From positions 1 to 64,000 of the forward strand of contig CAIXXM010000052.1 of assembly GCA_903923395.1 (NCBI GenBank): DNA of 64,000 nucleotides, read 5' to 3'. This stretch comes from an uncultured Acidobacteriia bacterium (lineage in GTDB: Bacteria > Acidobacteriota > Terriglobia > Bryobacterales > Bryobacteraceae). Positions 7,289 to 18,300 of the stretch are shown piece by piece. Numbering within the stretch: position 1 is the stretch's first letter; each line of letters starts with the position of its first letter. The notes below the pieces were generated by a model, which did no database searches, was not told the origin of the DNA, and saw only the letters and a list, made by a program, of their open reading frames with translations. A program made the translations under genes and the position numbers.

Positions 7289-10063
7289 TTATGCCGCCTT
7301 GCCGGGCTGCAGCAGCTTGCGCAGCGCCTCCGCTGTAAAGCTCTTGCGGGATTTCATGACCTGTTCCGGCGTGCCTGAGGCAACGATCCGTCCGCCGTTT
7401 TCGCCGCCGTCAGGACCAAGGTCCAAAATCCAGTCCGCGCTCTTGATGACGTCGAGGTTGTGTTCAATCACTAATACAGTATTGCCGAGGTCCACCAGCC
7501 GCTGCAGAACCTCCAGAAGTTTGCGCACATCTTCGAAGTGCAGCCCGGTGGTTGGTTCATCCAGAACATAGAACGTTTTCCCGGTTTGGCGGCGGCTCAA
7601 CTCTTTCGCGAGTTTGATGCGTTGCGCTTCTCCGCCCGAAAGTGTCGTCGCGGACTGGCCCAAATGCACGTAGCCCAAACCCACATCGAGCAGCGTTTGC
7701 AGCTTGGGCCGGATCTGCGGATTTGTCTCCATCAGCGGCAGCGCTTCTTCCACCGTCAGCGCGAGCAGATCCGCGATGGAGTGGCCCTTGAACTTCACCT
7801 GCAGCGTTTCATGGTTGTAACGCTTGCCGCGGCAAACATCGCAGGTCACGTACACATCGGGCAGGAAGTTCATTTCGATGCGCTTCAGTCCGTCGCCCTG
7901 ACAGGCTTCACACCTGCCGCCTTTGACATTGAAGCTGAAGCGCCCGGGCTTGTAGCCCCGCTCGCGGGATTCAGGCAACATGGCATAGAAATCGCGGATG
8001 GGGGAAAAGAGGCCCGTGTAGGTGGCGGGGTTCGAGCGCGGGGTTCTGCCGATAGCCTGCTGGTCAATGCGGATCACCTTATCCACATTTGCGATTCCCG
8101 CGATGGAGGCATGCGCGCCCGGGGAATCATGCGATCCATAGATCTCTTTGGCGAGAGCCCGGTAGAGGATATCGTTGATCAGCGTGGATTTGCCGCTGCC
8201 GGAGACGCCCGTCACAACGATGAGCTTGCCCAGGGGAAACTCCGCATCCACATTCTTCAGGTTGTGTTCCGCCGCACCTTTGACGGTGATGAATTGGCCG
8301 GTCCCGGGACGCCTGGTTTTCGGCACCGGGACCTCTATCCCGCCGGAGAGATACTTGCCGGTGAGTGATGCCGGGCAGTTCCGGATCTCTTCCGGTGTGC
8401 CTTGGGCAACGAGTTCTCCTCCCAAGCGGCCGGCACCGGGGCCGAGATCGATCACATAGTCCGCCCGTTCGATGGTTTCCGCATCATGTTCCACCACCAG
8501 CACGGTGTTGCCCATGTCGCGCAGGGACGCCAGCGTTTGCAGCAGACGCTCGTTATCCCTGGGGTGCAGGCCGATTGAAGGTTCATCGAGAACGTAGAGC
8601 ACGCCGCGCAACTTGGAGCCGATCTGTGTCGCCAGGCGGATGCGCTGTGCTTCTCCGCCGGAAAGAGTGGCGGCAGACCGTTCGAGGCTCAGGTAATGCA
8701 GGCCGACGGCATCGAGAAACTCCAGCCGGCGGCGGATTTCATCCAGCACGCGACCGGCAATCTGCTCTTCCCGCGGGTTCAGCTCAAAGGATCGGGCGGT
8801 GAGCAGGGCACCGGACAGCGGCAATCCGGTAAATTCCGCAATGGAGACATTCTTCACCCGGACAGCAAGGCTGGCGGGGCGCAGTCGTTTGCCCCGGCAT
8901 GCCGTGCAGGTCACCGGCGACATGAAATCCATGAGATAGTCCCGGTAATCTGACGAGGCATCTTTGAACATGCCTTGTAACATGTCCAATAGTGCCGTCA
9001 ACAGGATCTCTTTTTGCGCACGCGGAAGCTTCTCCCACGGGGTCTTTAGCTTGATCTTTCCGGCCTTCGCCGTTTCTTGCATGCGGTGTGCCACCAGAGC
9101 TGAACTTGCTCCGGGGCCGAGCGCACCTTCAAGCAGCGGTTTGGTGGGGTCTGTAATGACTTTATCCGCATCAAACGCCCACGTGTTGCCAATTCCCGAG
9201 CACTCTTCGCAAGCGCCGTAAGGACTGTTGAATGAGAACGAACGCGGCTCCAGTTCGGGAACACTCGTCCCGCATTCCGTACACGCCAGTTTTTGAGAAT
9301 AGAGCCGCTCCTCTCCGTCCACAACCGAGATAAGAACCGTTCCTGCTGCTAATTTCACCGCAGCTTCGATTGCTGCCTCCAGGCGGTTCTCAATTCCAGG
9401 CTTGACCAGAAGCCGGTCCACGATAACTTCGATCGTGTGGTTCTTCCGCTTGTCGAGTTCGATATCTTCGTCGAGCGAGCGGATCACGCCGTCAATCCGG
9501 GCTTTGGAAAGCCCCTGCCGCACGACCTTCTCCAGTTCCTTCTTAAATTCGCCTTTTCTGCCCCGCACCAGAGGCGCCATGACCAGGATTCTGTCATCGG
9601 GCTTGAGCGACAGCACATGCTTGAGAATCTGCTCCGTGCTTTGCCTGGAGATCTCCTTATCGCAGACCGGGCAGTGCGGAATACCGATGGAGGAATACAG
9701 CAGGCGAAGGTAGTCGTAAATTTCAGTGATCGTGCCAACGGTGCTCCTGGGGCTGCGGCCGGTTGTCTTCTGATCAATCGAGATAGCAGGACTTAGACCA
9801 TCCACGGAATCCACGTCTGGACGTTCCATCTGATCAAGAAACTGGCGTGCGTAAGTGGAAAGAGTTTCCACGTAGCGCCTCTGCCCCTCTGCATAAATTG
9901 TGTCGAAAGCAAGTGAGGATTTCCCGGAGCCGCTCAGCCCGGTGATGACTGTCAAGCTATTCCTCGGTATTTTGACACTGATATTTTTCAAGTTGTGCTG
10001 TCTAGCACCAACTACAGTTATATTGTTTAAAGCTTGTAACTTTCCGGTCCGTTTCAAAATCAT
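7289..10063 (-). CDS. uvrA: Excinuclease ABC subunit A
   Basis: A 924-residue damage-recognition ATPase of nucleotide excision repair. Both ABC modules are complete: Walker A sequences GLSGSGKSS near residue 44 and GVSGSGKST in the second half, and two LSGGEAQRI signatures. Zinc-binding pairs are visible as CPVC, CTEC with CEEC, CTAC, and CEAC with CDVC. It loads UvrB at lesions in the cytosol. It is the first gene of a four-gene operon (CPBP protease, mtnA and a redoxin follow). The start at 10063 has no clear ribosome-binding site; the conserved region begins about 15 residues in ([12 protein letters not shown]), so a slightly shorter form is possible. Confidence 0.96.
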   Translation of the reverse strand: MILKRTGKLQALNNITVVGARQHNLKNISVKIPRNSLTVITGLSGSGKSSLAFDTIYAEGQRRYVETLSTYARQFLDQMERPDVDSVDGLSPAISIDQKTTGRSPRSTVGTITEIYDYLRLLYSSIGIPHCPVCDKEISRQSTEQILKHVLSLKPDDRILVMAPLVRGRKGEFKKELEKVVRQGLSKARIDGVIRSLDEDIELDKRKNHTIEVIVDRLLVKPGIENRLEAAIEAAVKLAAGTVLISVVDGEERLYSQKLACTECGTSVPELEPRSFSFNSPYGACEECSGIGNTWAFDADKVITDPTKPLLEGALGPGASSALVAHRMQETAKAGKIKLKTPWEKLPRAQKEILLTALLDMLQGMFKDASSDYRDYLMDFMSPVTCTACRGKRLRPASLAVRVKNVSIAEFTGLPLSGALLTARSFELNPREEQIAGRVLDEIRRRLEFLDAVGLHYLSLERSAATLSGGEAQRIRLATQIGSKLRGVLYVLDEPSIGLHPRDNERLLQTLASLRDMGNTVLVVEHDAETIERADYVIDLGPGAGRLGGELVAQGTPEEIRNCPASLTGKYLSGGIEVPVPKTRRPGTGQFITVKGAAEHNLKNVDAEFPLGKLIVVTGVSGSGKSTLINDILYRALAKEIYGSHDSPGAHASIAGIANVDKVIRIDQQAIGRTPRSNPATYTGLFSPIRDFYAMLPESRERGYKPGRFSFNVKGGRCEACQGDGLKRIEMNFLPDVYVTCDVCRGKRYNHETLQVKFKGHSIADLLALTVEEALPLMETNPQIRPKLQTLLDVGLGYVHLGQSATTLSGGEAQRIKLAKELSRRQTGKTFYVLDEPTTGLHFEDVRKLLEVLQRLVDLGNTVLVIEHNLDVIKSADWILDLGPDGGENGGRIVASGTPEQVMKSRKSFTAEALRKLLQPGKAA

Positions 10064-10104
10064 AAAGGTGTACTATCCTTGTAGCGCCCAGTGGCGGAAT
10101 AACC

Positions 10105-10494
10105 ATGTTCAGTTGTCAAAAGTGCGGGTCACTTGTCAAACGCCGGCGTCGCGCCGGTATGGAAAAGATTACTTGCAAGGCCTGCTTTGTCTGTACCGTG
10201 TGTAAGGCTGACGTTCGTAAGTTCAATACTATCTTTCAGTTCCTTCAACACCATGCGGAATGTCCCCGTTGCGGCACGGCTGATATTGGCAAAACCAAAG
10301 GCATTGACAAGATCGACAAGATGACCCGTAATCCTCTGCGGCACCTGCTTCGGATGTTCGGCGCTCCTCTCTATCATTGTCACTATTGCCGCTATCAGTT
10401 CTACGACTACAGGCCCAGGCATCCGAAGCCCGTTCGCCCTGCCGCCGTCAGCGCCACGGCCAGAAAATCCGGTGAGTCCGATCAGGACGAATAA
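10105..10494 (+). CDS. Small Cys-rich zinc-ribbon protein of unknown function
   Basis: A 129-residue basic protein without signal peptide. Several CxxC pairs appear: CQKC near the start, CKACFVCTVC at about 24-33, CPRC at about 53-56 and CHYC at about 92-95, enough for two or more zinc ribbons. Between them is a charged helical region (IDKIDKMTRNPLRHLLRMFG), and the tail is Pro/Arg/Lys-rich and probably disordered. This suggests nucleic-acid or protein binding, but I do not recognise a named family. It is divergent from uvrA, and its end overlaps the convergent SDR gene by 13 bases. Confidence 0.6.
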   Translation: MFSCQKCGSLVKRRRRAGMEKITCKACFVCTVCKADVRKFNTIFQFLQHHAECPRCGTADIGKTKGIDKIDKMTRNPLRHLLRMFGAPLYHCHYCRYQFYDYRPRHPKPVRPAAVSATARKSGESDQDE

Positions 10495-11255
10495 GGCCAG
10501 GCAGGTTTCGCGAACAAGCCCCCGTCCACCCAAATGGTCTGGCCGGTCACGAAGGCAGACTCATCCCCCGCGAGAAAACAAACCGCCGCAGCCACATCAC
10601 TTGGATTCCCCACGCGTCCGATTGGTGTCAGATTTGCCCAGGTCTTTCCATAATCCGCTGCTTCCAGTTTGGTGCGCTCGATTTCCACGGCACCTGGTGC
10701 CACGCAATTGACTGTGATGCCGTATTGCCCCAACTCCGCTGCCGCCACCTTGGTCAGCATCTCAATGCCGCCCTTGCTTGCCGTGTAGCTGGCCAGATTG
10801 GGGAAGGCCAGCTTGTTGGAGCCGGATCCGATGTTCACAATGCGGCCGGATACTCCCTGTTCGATCATCCACTTTGCCGCAACCTGCGTGCCGAGAAAGC
10901 AGCCTTTCAAGTTGGTGCGCAGGACACGATCCCAGTCTTCATCCTCCAAATCCAGCAGCGGTTTCCAGGTTTGGACTCCGGCATTGTTGACCAGAATGTC
11001 GAGTTTGCCGCGGAAACGGCGCGCCTCGCTGCACATGCGCTCCACCTCACTGCGGTAACCCACATCGGCCTGTACCACAAAAGCATCACGACCCAACGCA
11101 CGGATTTCCGCCGCGGTGGCCTCCACACCGGCGGCATCGGAATTGTAGTTGAGGATCAGATCGCAGCCTTGTTTTGCGAGGCCCAGAGCGACACCTTTCC
11201 CAACACCTTTACTCGCACCGGTGACGAGCGCTGTTTTTCCCTGCAATGAAAACAT
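10482..11255 (-). CDS. Short-chain dehydrogenase/reductase
   Basis: A 257-residue classical SDR. It has the cofactor motif TGASKGVGKG (12-21), NNAG at 90-93, the catalytic Ser144, Tyr157 and Lys161 (YTASK), and the C-terminal WVDGG typical of the family. Arrangement of the glycine motif with no acidic residue at the end of the second strand (ILNYNSD) hints at NADP(H). The substrate cannot be told; close families act on 3-oxoacyl chains or glucose. Overlap with the convergent zinc-ribbon gene is 13 bases. Confidence 0.88.
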   Translation of the reverse strand: MFSLQGKTALVTGASKGVGKGVALGLAKQGCDLILNYNSDAAGVEATAAEIRALGRDAFVVQADVGYRSEVERMCSEARRFRGKLDILVNNAGVQTWKPLLDLEDEDWDRVLRTNLKGCFLGTQVAAKWMIEQGVSGRIVNIGSGSNKLAFPNLASYTASKGGIEMLTKVAAAELGQYGITVNCVAPGAVEIERTKLEAADYGKTWANLTPIGRVGNPSDVAAAVCFLAGDESAFVTGQTIWVDGGLFAKPAWPYSS

Positions 11256-11297
11256 TCAGCGCCGATTCTACCGCGATCCGTCACAATTGAATACAGG

Positions 11298-12185
11298 ATG
11301 CAATTGACGGCGGGAACAGCGGATAAAGGCAAGCGGCTGGATGCAATGTTGCACGAACGCATGCCGGAGTTCAGCCGGTCACGCCTGCAGACCTGGATCA
11401 AAGCCGCGCGTGTGCTGGTGGATGGCAAGCCAGGTAAGGCTTCTTATCAACTGCGGGGTTCGGAGTCCATTGTGGTGGATGCGCTGCCGCTGCCGCCATT
11501 GAAAGCGGCTGCTGAAGACATTCCGCTGCAAGTTCTTTACGAAGATGCCTGTTGTGTGGTGATCGAAAAGCCTGCGGGCATGGTGGTGCATGCCGGCGCG
11601 GGGGTGCACAACGGCACTCTGGTGAATGCGCTGCTGCATCACTTCAAGAGTCTTTCCGCCGTGGGTGGCGATCTCCGGCCCGGCATCGTACACCGCCTGG
11701 ACCGCTTCACCAGTGGCGCGCTCGTCGTGGCCAAGGAAGATGCCTCACACCTGGCTCTCGCGAAACAGTTCGCGGGCCGCACGGTAGAGAAGATTTACCT
11801 CACGCTGGTGGAAGGTCGCATGGAAGGCAAGGGCCGGATCACCAAGCCCATCACGCGTGACCCGCGCAACCGGGCCCGCATGACAGCCCGGCTCGAGACG
11901 GGACGCACAGCACTGACTGACTGGGAAGCCGTGGAGCACTTTCGGGCGCACACTTTTCTGAAAATCAAAATCGGCACGGGCAGAACGCATCAGATCCGCG
12001 CCCACATGGCAGCTCTTTCGCATCCTGTGGCCGGGGACAAGTTGTACGGGGCGAAGGTCTCGCCCTGGAACCGCTACTTCCTGCACGCGCACCGGCTTTC
12101 CTTTGACAGTCCGGCGACCGGCGCGCGGGTAGTGGTGGAATCGCCGCTCACCCCTGACCTCATGGAGTGGAAATCATCGCTTTAG
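11298..12185 (+). CDS. RluA-family 23S rRNA/tRNA pseudouridine synthase
   Basis: A 295-residue enzyme that turns specific uridines into pseudouridine. An N-terminal S4 RNA-binding domain (about 13-60, with RLDAMLHERMPEFSRSRLQTWI) precedes the catalytic domain. The family motif VHRLDRFTSGALVVAK (131-146) contains the catalytic Asp135, and KIGTGRTHQIRAHMA further on is also conserved. The presence of the S4 domain suits RluC or RluD rather than RluA or TruC. ACAGG stands directly before the ATG. It diverges from the SDR gene over a 42-base gap. Confidence 0.92.
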   Translation: MQLTAGTADKGKRLDAMLHERMPEFSRSRLQTWIKAARVLVDGKPGKASYQLRGSESIVVDALPLPPLKAAAEDIPLQVLYEDACCVVIEKPAGMVVHAGAGVHNGTLVNALLHHFKSLSAVGGDLRPGIVHRLDRFTSGALVVAKEDASHLALAKQFAGRTVEKIYLTLVEGRMEGKGRITKPITRDPRNRARMTARLETGRTALTDWEAVEHFRAHTFLKIKIGTGRTHQIRAHMAALSHPVAGDKLYGAKVSPWNRYFLHAHRLSFDSPATGARVVVESPLTPDLMEWKSSL

Positions 12186-12259
12186 TGAAACCGGGCACAA
12201 CAGACTACCGCCTGGCGTCAGCGGCAACTTGTGCGCTGAATGGTTAGAATGAGGGAGAT

Positions 12260-13186
12260 ATGAAAGCCAAGCTGCTGCTCTGCGGAATTGTTGGATTGTT
12301 TTTTGCCGTCATCATGACCGGCCAGCAACAGCCGAAACCCGAGAATTCCGATTCCCGCATCGTGCTCGACGTGACCCGCGTTAACGTTCTCTTCGCCGTC
12401 ACGGACAAAAAGGGCCGCTTTGTCACAGACCTGGTGAAGGACGATTTTCAGGTCTTCGAAGGCAAGAAGCAGCAGGTGATTCAACAGTTCACCGCGGAGT
12501 CTGACCTGCCTCTGCGCGTTGCGATTCTGGTGGATACCTCCAACTCCATCCGCCAGCAGATGAACTTTGAGCAGCAGGCCGCTATCCGCTTCGTGCAAAG
12601 TGTGCTGCGGAATAAAGACGACAGGGTCATGCTGGTGAGCTTCGACGCTGTGGCGCAACTGGTGACGGACCTTTCGAACGACATGCCCAAGTTGGAAGCC
12701 GGCATCAAAGGCCTTCGCTCCGGCGGCGGCACCGCACTCTATGACGCCGTCTATTTCGCCTGCAAAGAGAAGCTGATGAAAGATCAGCCCCGCGACAAGT
12801 TCCGCCGCGCGATGGTAATCGTTTCCGATGGCGAAGACACGGCCAGTAAGTACAGCCGCGATCAGGCTCTGGAACTGGCGCAGAAGTCAGATACCGTTGT
12901 GTACGCGATTTCCACCAACACCACACGGGATGACAAAGATGGCGACAAGATCCTGCGCTACTTCGCCGAAGAAACAGGCGGGCAGGCCTTCTTCCCGTTC
13001 AAGATTGAAGATCTGGACCAGTCCTTTGAAAACATCGCCAATGAACTTCGTCACCAGTACAACATCTTCTACCGCCCGGAACCGTTGAAGGCGGACGGCT
13101 TGTACCATCCGGTGCGTGTCAGCCTGAAGAACCGTTCCGGTCTACAGGTTCGCGCCCGCAAGGGATACTACGCGCCGAAATTCTAA
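12260..13186 (+). CDS. Secreted VWFA-domain protein, acidobacterial type
   Basis: A 308-residue protein with a signal peptide or membrane anchor (residues 1-22), followed by a domain that starts IVLDVTRVNVLFAVTDKKGRFV and leads into a von Willebrand A domain. The metal-ion site is intact: Asp92, Ser94 and Ser96 in DTSNS, a GGGTALYDAV loop and SDGEDTAS. The C-terminus ends YHPVRVSLKNRSGLQVRARKGYYAPK. This is the typical layout of the VWFA-related domain family abundant in Acidobacteriota, thought to mediate protein contacts at the cell surface. GGGAG lies upstream of the ATG. The ligand is unknown. Confidence 0.85.
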   Translation: MKAKLLLCGIVGLFFAVIMTGQQQPKPENSDSRIVLDVTRVNVLFAVTDKKGRFVTDLVKDDFQVFEGKKQQVIQQFTAESDLPLRVAILVDTSNSIRQQMNFEQQAAIRFVQSVLRNKDDRVMLVSFDAVAQLVTDLSNDMPKLEAGIKGLRSGGGTALYDAVYFACKEKLMKDQPRDKFRRAMVIVSDGEDTASKYSRDQALELAQKSDTVVYAISTNTTRDDKDGDKILRYFAEETGGQAFFPFKIEDLDQSFENIANELRHQYNIFYRPEPLKADGLYHPVRVSLKNRSGLQVRARKGYYAPKF

Positions 13187-13190
13187 GTTC

Positions 13191-13210
13191 GTGCGCCATT
13201 CTGGCGCGCG
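13191..13210. repeat. Copy 1 of a dispersed palindromic repeat
   Basis: GTGCGCCA, the loop TTC, then TGGCGCGC form an 8-bp stem with one G-T pair. The same core, CGCCATTCTGGCG, appears twice more at 58446-58466 and 58486-58506. It lies between two convergent genes, 4 bases past a stop codon. It may act as a small REP-like element or a transcript-end stabiliser. Confidence 0.6.
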
Positions 13211-13316
13211 TTCCACACCTACAGGGGAAACCCCGCACAACGGGCGCCTTCCGGTCGCCAAATCCGCTCCGTTTGTACTCCGGATTTTTCTGCGGCCCTC
13301 GCGCCTGTGCGGCTAA

Positions 13317-14360
13317 CTACGCGCAACTCAGCATTTCCGGGGCCACCGCGACTGCTTCCGCGGCATGATCCTCCCCGAAGAAACGCTCCACCGCTTCCAT
13401 GATTTCCGCCGGATGCTTCGTCTGGTAGATCTGGACCCGCAGCTTTGCACCGCCGCGGACGCCATGCGTGAAGTAGGTTGCGAACTGCTTCATCTTGCCG
13501 ATGCAATCGTCTTCGCCGTGTTCGAGCAGCATCGCGTAGTACGTCCGCATCATTTCGTAGCGGTCATGCTGGGAAGGCTGTGTGTAGGTTCCGGTTTCCA
13601 GATACTCCTGAATTTGGCGGAAGATCCACGGGTTTGAGGAAGCCGCGCGCCCGATCATGACAGCATCGCAGCCTGTCTGCTGCACCATGCGGACCGCATC
13701 CTCCGGCGTGACGATGTCGCCGTTGCCAATGACGGGGATCTTGACGGCCTGCTTCACCATGGCGATACGCGTCCAATCCGCCTTGCCGCTGTAGCCCTGC
13801 TCGCGCGTCCGGGGGTGCAGCGCGACCGCCTGCAAGCCACAGTCTTCCGCGATGTGTGCCATCTCCACCATCACGAGTTCCTCATCGCTCCAGCCGGCGC
13901 GGAACTTGCAGGTGAACGGAATGGTGATCGCCTTCCGCACGGTTTGCAGGATCTCCGTCACCAGCGGCAGGTCGCGCAGCAATCCCGACCCTCCGTTGCA
14001 CTTCACCACTTTGTTTACCGGGCAGCCGAAGTTGATGTCGAGAATATCGAAGCCCAGATCCTGGCAAACGCGTGCGGCGTCGGCCATCACCTGCGGGTCA
14101 GCACCGAATAACTGTGCGGAAATGGGACGTTCCTCCGGCTCGAAAGCCAGATAGCGGGCGACAGTGCGGGTGGGCTTCTTCGCGCGGATGGACGCACGGA
14201 TGCCATGGGAACTGGTGAACTCCGTCATGAGAAGGCCAGTGCCACCGAGATTTCGGATAAACTGCCGGAAGATGGTGTCCGTGACACCTGCCATCGGCGC
14301 GAGCACGGTCGCGGGCGCAATCGTGACGTTTCCGATTTGAAAGTTTTGCGGGAAACTCAC
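13317..14360 (-). CDS. dusB: tRNA-dihydrouridine synthase
   Basis: A 347-residue flavoprotein that reduces uridines in the tRNA D-loop. It has the FMN-barrel opening VLAPMAGVTDTIFR, MTEFTSSHGI, the INFGCPVNKVVK segment followed by the catalytic Cys in CNGGSGLL, and HPRTREQGYSGKADW. These patterns and the length match the DusB group. The reading frame opens with GTG at 14358-14360, with no strong ribosome-binding site. It is divergent from the glycine-zipper protein gene. Confidence 0.93.
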   Translation of the reverse strand: MSFPQNFQIGNVTIAPATVLAPMAGVTDTIFRQFIRNLGGTGLLMTEFTSSHGIRASIRAKKPTRTVARYLAFEPEERPISAQLFGADPQVMADAARVCQDLGFDILDINFGCPVNKVVKCNGGSGLLRDLPLVTEILQTVRKAITIPFTCKFRAGWSDEELVMVEMAHIAEDCGLQAVALHPRTREQGYSGKADWTRIAMVKQAVKIPVIGNGDIVTPEDAVRMVQQTGCDAVMIGRAASSNPWIFRQIQEYLETGTYTQPSQHDRYEMMRTYYAMLLEHGEDDCIGKMKQFATYFTHGVRGGAKLRVQIYQTKHPAEIMEAVERFFGEDHAAEAVAVAPEMLSCA

Positions 14361-14404
14361 TATTTCAGTTTAGCGTCGAACTCCTTGAAGAAGGGATTTT
14401 CGCG

Positions 14405-15364
14405 ATGAAGCCATTGCATGTTGGACTCCTGCTCGCCGGTGCCGCCATTGCCGGGGGCCTCGCCGTGAAGCTGACGCAGCCAGTGCCCGTGCCCGCACCT
14501 GTGCAGGTGGCGGAAGCACCCAGGGAAGCCCCGAAGGTTGAGCCGGTCACTGCGCCGGCAACCCCTCCCGTGACGGAAACAGCCCCTGAGACGGCTCCGC
14601 TAGCCCAGGTGGCAGTCACTGCACCCCCTGCGGCCTACAAGAGCCCTAAGCCGTCTCCTTTGCGTAGCAGCGGCACTCTTACACCTTCTCCTGCTCCGGT
14701 TTCACCGCCTGCGGCTACTGCGACCCAAGTTGCCACCGCCACGCCGCCGCCTTACCCTGGTCCCGAGCCGCCTGCGCCGGGCACACACCCGGTGGAAGAT
14801 CCCGGCCCCGCTGTGCCCCAGCCTGCTCCGGTGCTTGATCCCCGAAGGGTCGTGCTGCGCTCCGGCATGGAAATCCCGGCCCGTCTGATGGAAACTCTTT
14901 CGAGCGACAAGGTGAAGGCTGGTGACCGCTTCGAGGCAACGCTGGCCGAACCGCTTGCCGCGGATGGTTTGGTGATCGCCGAGCGTGGCGCAAGGGTTTG
15001 GGGGCGCGTGATCGCCGGTACTATAGCGGGGAAATTTCAGGGCGTTTCGCGGCTGGAACTGGCGGTGGAGAGCTTTGAATCCTCTGACGGCCAGCGCGTC
15101 GCCGTTTCCACCACACCCTGGGTGAAGCAGGCAGAAAGTCCGCGCAACGGGGAAGCGGCGAAGGTCGGCGGCGGTGCGGTGCTTGGAGCGATTATCGGGG
15201 CGATTGCAGGCGGAGGCAAGGGCGCAGCCATCGGCGCTGGCGCTGGTGGCGCCGCGGGAGCGGGGGCTGTTGCCATTGGGCAGGCGAAACCTGTCACGCT
15301 GCCAGTGGAAACGGTGGTCCGCTTCCGTCTGGCAGCGCCGGTAACAATTACTGAAAAGCTTTAA
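14405..15364 (+). CDS. Pro-rich, glycine-zipper membrane-associated protein of unknown function
   Basis: A 319-residue protein. It starts with a signal anchor (MKPLHVGLLLAGAAIAGGLA), then has about 125 residues rich in Pro, Ala, Val and Thr that are probably extended through the periplasm. A folded domain follows (about 150-235, beginning VLRSGMEIPARLMETLSSDK and AGDRFEATLAEPL). The end carries a glycine-zipper stretch, GAIIGAIAGGGKGAAIGAGAGGAAGAG, like those of outer-membrane-associated lipoproteins. The domain order recalls envelope scaffold proteins common in Acidobacteriota. Function unknown. It converges on kgd with a 4-base overlap. Confidence 0.7.
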   Translation: MKPLHVGLLLAGAAIAGGLAVKLTQPVPVPAPVQVAEAPREAPKVEPVTAPATPPVTETAPETAPLAQVAVTAPPAAYKSPKPSPLRSSGTLTPSPAPVSPPAATATQVATATPPPYPGPEPPAPGTHPVEDPGPAVPQPAPVLDPRRVVLRSGMEIPARLMETLSSDKVKAGDRFEATLAEPLAADGLVIAERGARVWGRVIAGTIAGKFQGVSRLELAVESFESSDGQRVAVSTTPWVKQAESPRNGEAAKVGGGAVLGAIIGAIAGGGKGAAIGAGAGGAAGAGAVAIGQAKPVTLPVETVVRFRLAAPVTITEKL

Positions 15365-18300
15365 ACCGCCAAAGCTTCGGCGACCAGCTTGTTCTGTTCT
15401 TCCGCATGCCGCTTGGCGGAACCTGCCGCCGGGCTGGCATTGCTGGGGCGGCCGACGTAATCCAGCTTCACGCTGATCTCACGGAAGCGGCCGGAGACAA
15501 AGCGCCAGGCACCCATATTGCGGGGTTCTTCCTGACACCAGGCCACCTTCACACCTGGTGAGTAGCGGGCCAGAACATCAGCCACCTGCTGGCTCGGGAA
15601 CGGATAGAACTGTTCCACGCGTACCAGCGCCACATCTTCCACATGTTTCGCATCGCGGGCTGCAAGAAGGTCGTAATACACCTTGCCGGTGCAGAACACC
15701 ACCTTTCGAACCTGTGACGGGCTGAGGTTATCCCCAATCACTTCGCGGAATGCTCCGTTGGTGATCTCCTGGAACGAGGAGACAGCCTTCACGTTGCGCA
15801 GCAGGCTCTTCGGCGTGAAGAGCACCAGCGGCTTGCGCTCCGTGACCACCTGCCGGCGCAGGATATGGAAGTACTGCGCGGGAGTGGTGCAGTTCGCGAG
15901 CCGGATATTGTTTTCCGCGCAAAGCGTGGTGAAGCGTTCAATACGCGCCGAGGAGTGTTCCGGTCCCTGGCCTTCATAGCCGTGGGGAAGCAACATCACG
16001 AGGCCGCTTTCCTGGCCCCATTTCTGCTCGGCGGTGGTAATGAACTGGTCAATGATGATCTGCGCGCCGTTGGAGAAGTCGCCGAACTGCGCTTCCCACA
16101 ACGTCAGCGTGTGGGGGTCCGCCACACTGTAGCCGTATTCAAAGCCCAGCACGCCGAACTCGCTCAGTGAGCTGTTGTAGACGTCGAATTTCGCCTGATC
16201 GGGCGACATGTGTTGCAGCGGGATGTAGGGCTTGTCGTTCTCATGGTCAATGAAGACCAGATGGCGCTGGCTGAAGGTGCCGCGGCCGCAATCCTGACCG
16301 CTCAGACGCACTGGATTCCCTTCGAGCACGAGGCTGCCGAAGGCCAGAGCTTCGCCGTAGGCCCAGTCGATGGGGCCGTTCGAAGCCAAAATGTCCCGGC
16401 GCTTCTTCACGAAGCCTTCGAGCTTGGGATGAATGTTGAAGTTGGAGGGGATGAACGTGATGCCATCCACGACTTTGTGCAGCGTGGCAGTGTCGATGGC
16501 GGTCGAATGCACATCCACAATCTGGCGGGCGCGCGGTTGCAGCACCCAGGGGCCGCTGGCCTTCACATGATCGAAGGAAGAATTGAGTGCGTCAGAGACC
16601 TTCTTGCGAAGGGCTGCGGCATCGGCCGCCGCGAGGGTCTTCTCAGCCACCAGCTTGTTGGTGTACTGCGTGGCAACCGTCGGCTGCGCTTCGATCTTGC
16701 GGTACATCACCGGCTGTGTGTAGCCCGGGTCATCCCCTTCATTGTGACCATGCCGGCGGTAGCAGATCATATCGATCACAACGTCTTTGTGGAACGCCTG
16801 CCGGTACTGATAAGCCAACTCGAGAACGCGGACCGAAGCCTCCGGATCATCGCCGTTCACATGGAAGATCGGCGCTTGAATCATCCGCGCGATGTCCGTT
16901 GCATAGGGCGTGGAGCGCGAATCGGTGGGCAGCGTGGTGAAGCCGATCTGGTTGTTGATCACCAGATGGATGGTGCCGCCGGTCGAATAGCCGGGCAGCA
17001 GTGAAAGGTTCAGTGTTTCCGCCACTACACCCTGGCCGATAAACGCCGCATCGCCGTGAATGACAACGGGGATCACGCGGGAGCGGTCCTTGTCATTCAG
17101 ACGTTCCTGCTTGGCCCGGACCATGCCTTCCACCACGGGATTGACTGCTTCCAGGTGGCTGGGGTTGGAGGCCAGCGAAACCACAATCTCTTTGCCCGAC
17201 GCCGAGTGGCGCACGCCGCTGGCACCGAGGTGATACTTCACGTCGCCGGAACCCTGAATCGAGCCAGCGTCAATGTTGCCTTCAAATTCCGAGAAGATCT
17301 GGCCGGTCGGCTTGCCAACAATGTTCGCCAGAATGTTCAGGCGACCGCGGTGAGCCATGCCGATGACGATTTCATGCGCGCCGGTTTCCGCCGCCACATT
17401 CGTCAATTCCTTCAAGATCGGAATTGCCGTCTCCGCGCCTTCCAGAGAAAAGCGCTTTTGGCCGACGAAACGCTTGTGGAGGAACTGTTCAAACTCTTCG
17501 CCTTCATACAAGCTCGAAAGCACGCGAACCTTCTGCTCCTTCGGCAGCGGCCACGCAAAGGCGCGCGGTTCGATCTGCTGCTGGAGCCAGTTCACTTCCT
17601 TCGGGTCCTGGATGTACATGTACTCCGAACCGATCTTGCCGCAGTAAGTGGCGCGGAGGGCGTCAATGATGTCACGCAGCGGGGCGGAACGGCGTCCACC
17701 GAGGGCCGGTGCCAGATTGCCCGTGTAGAAGGGGCGGTCCATGTCCCAGATGTTCAGGCCATAGGTCAGGGGATCGAGGTCGGGGTTATAGGCCGGTTCG
17801 CCGCCCAGCGGATCGAGATCGGCCATCAGATGCCCGCGCACACGGTAGCTGTGGATGAGACGGATGACCGCCGCTTCCTTGACGATTTCGGGGGAAGGTT
17901 CGGGGTCTGCGACAACTGTGGCACCTGCAATCGCAGGCCGTGCTTTATCTTCCACCCAAACGATCGGGTTGTAGGGAACCTTCAGGGCCTCGAAGATCTC
18001 GTCGTAGAAACCGTCGGCACCGTCCAGCAGCGACTGGATCTTGCCCAGGAACATACCGGATTCCGCACCCTGAATAATGCGGTGATCGTACGTGCAGGTG
18101 ATCGACATCACCTTGCTGATGCCCAGCGCGGCAATCTTGTCGGCGGAAACACCGCGGTACTCGGCGGGATAATCCATCGCGCCAACGGCAACAATTGCAC
18201 CCTGCCCGACCATCAAACGGGGCATGGACGCCATGGTGCCAACCGTGCCGGGGTTGGTCAAAGAGATGGAAGTGCCCTGGAAATCCGGAAGGCCCAGTTT

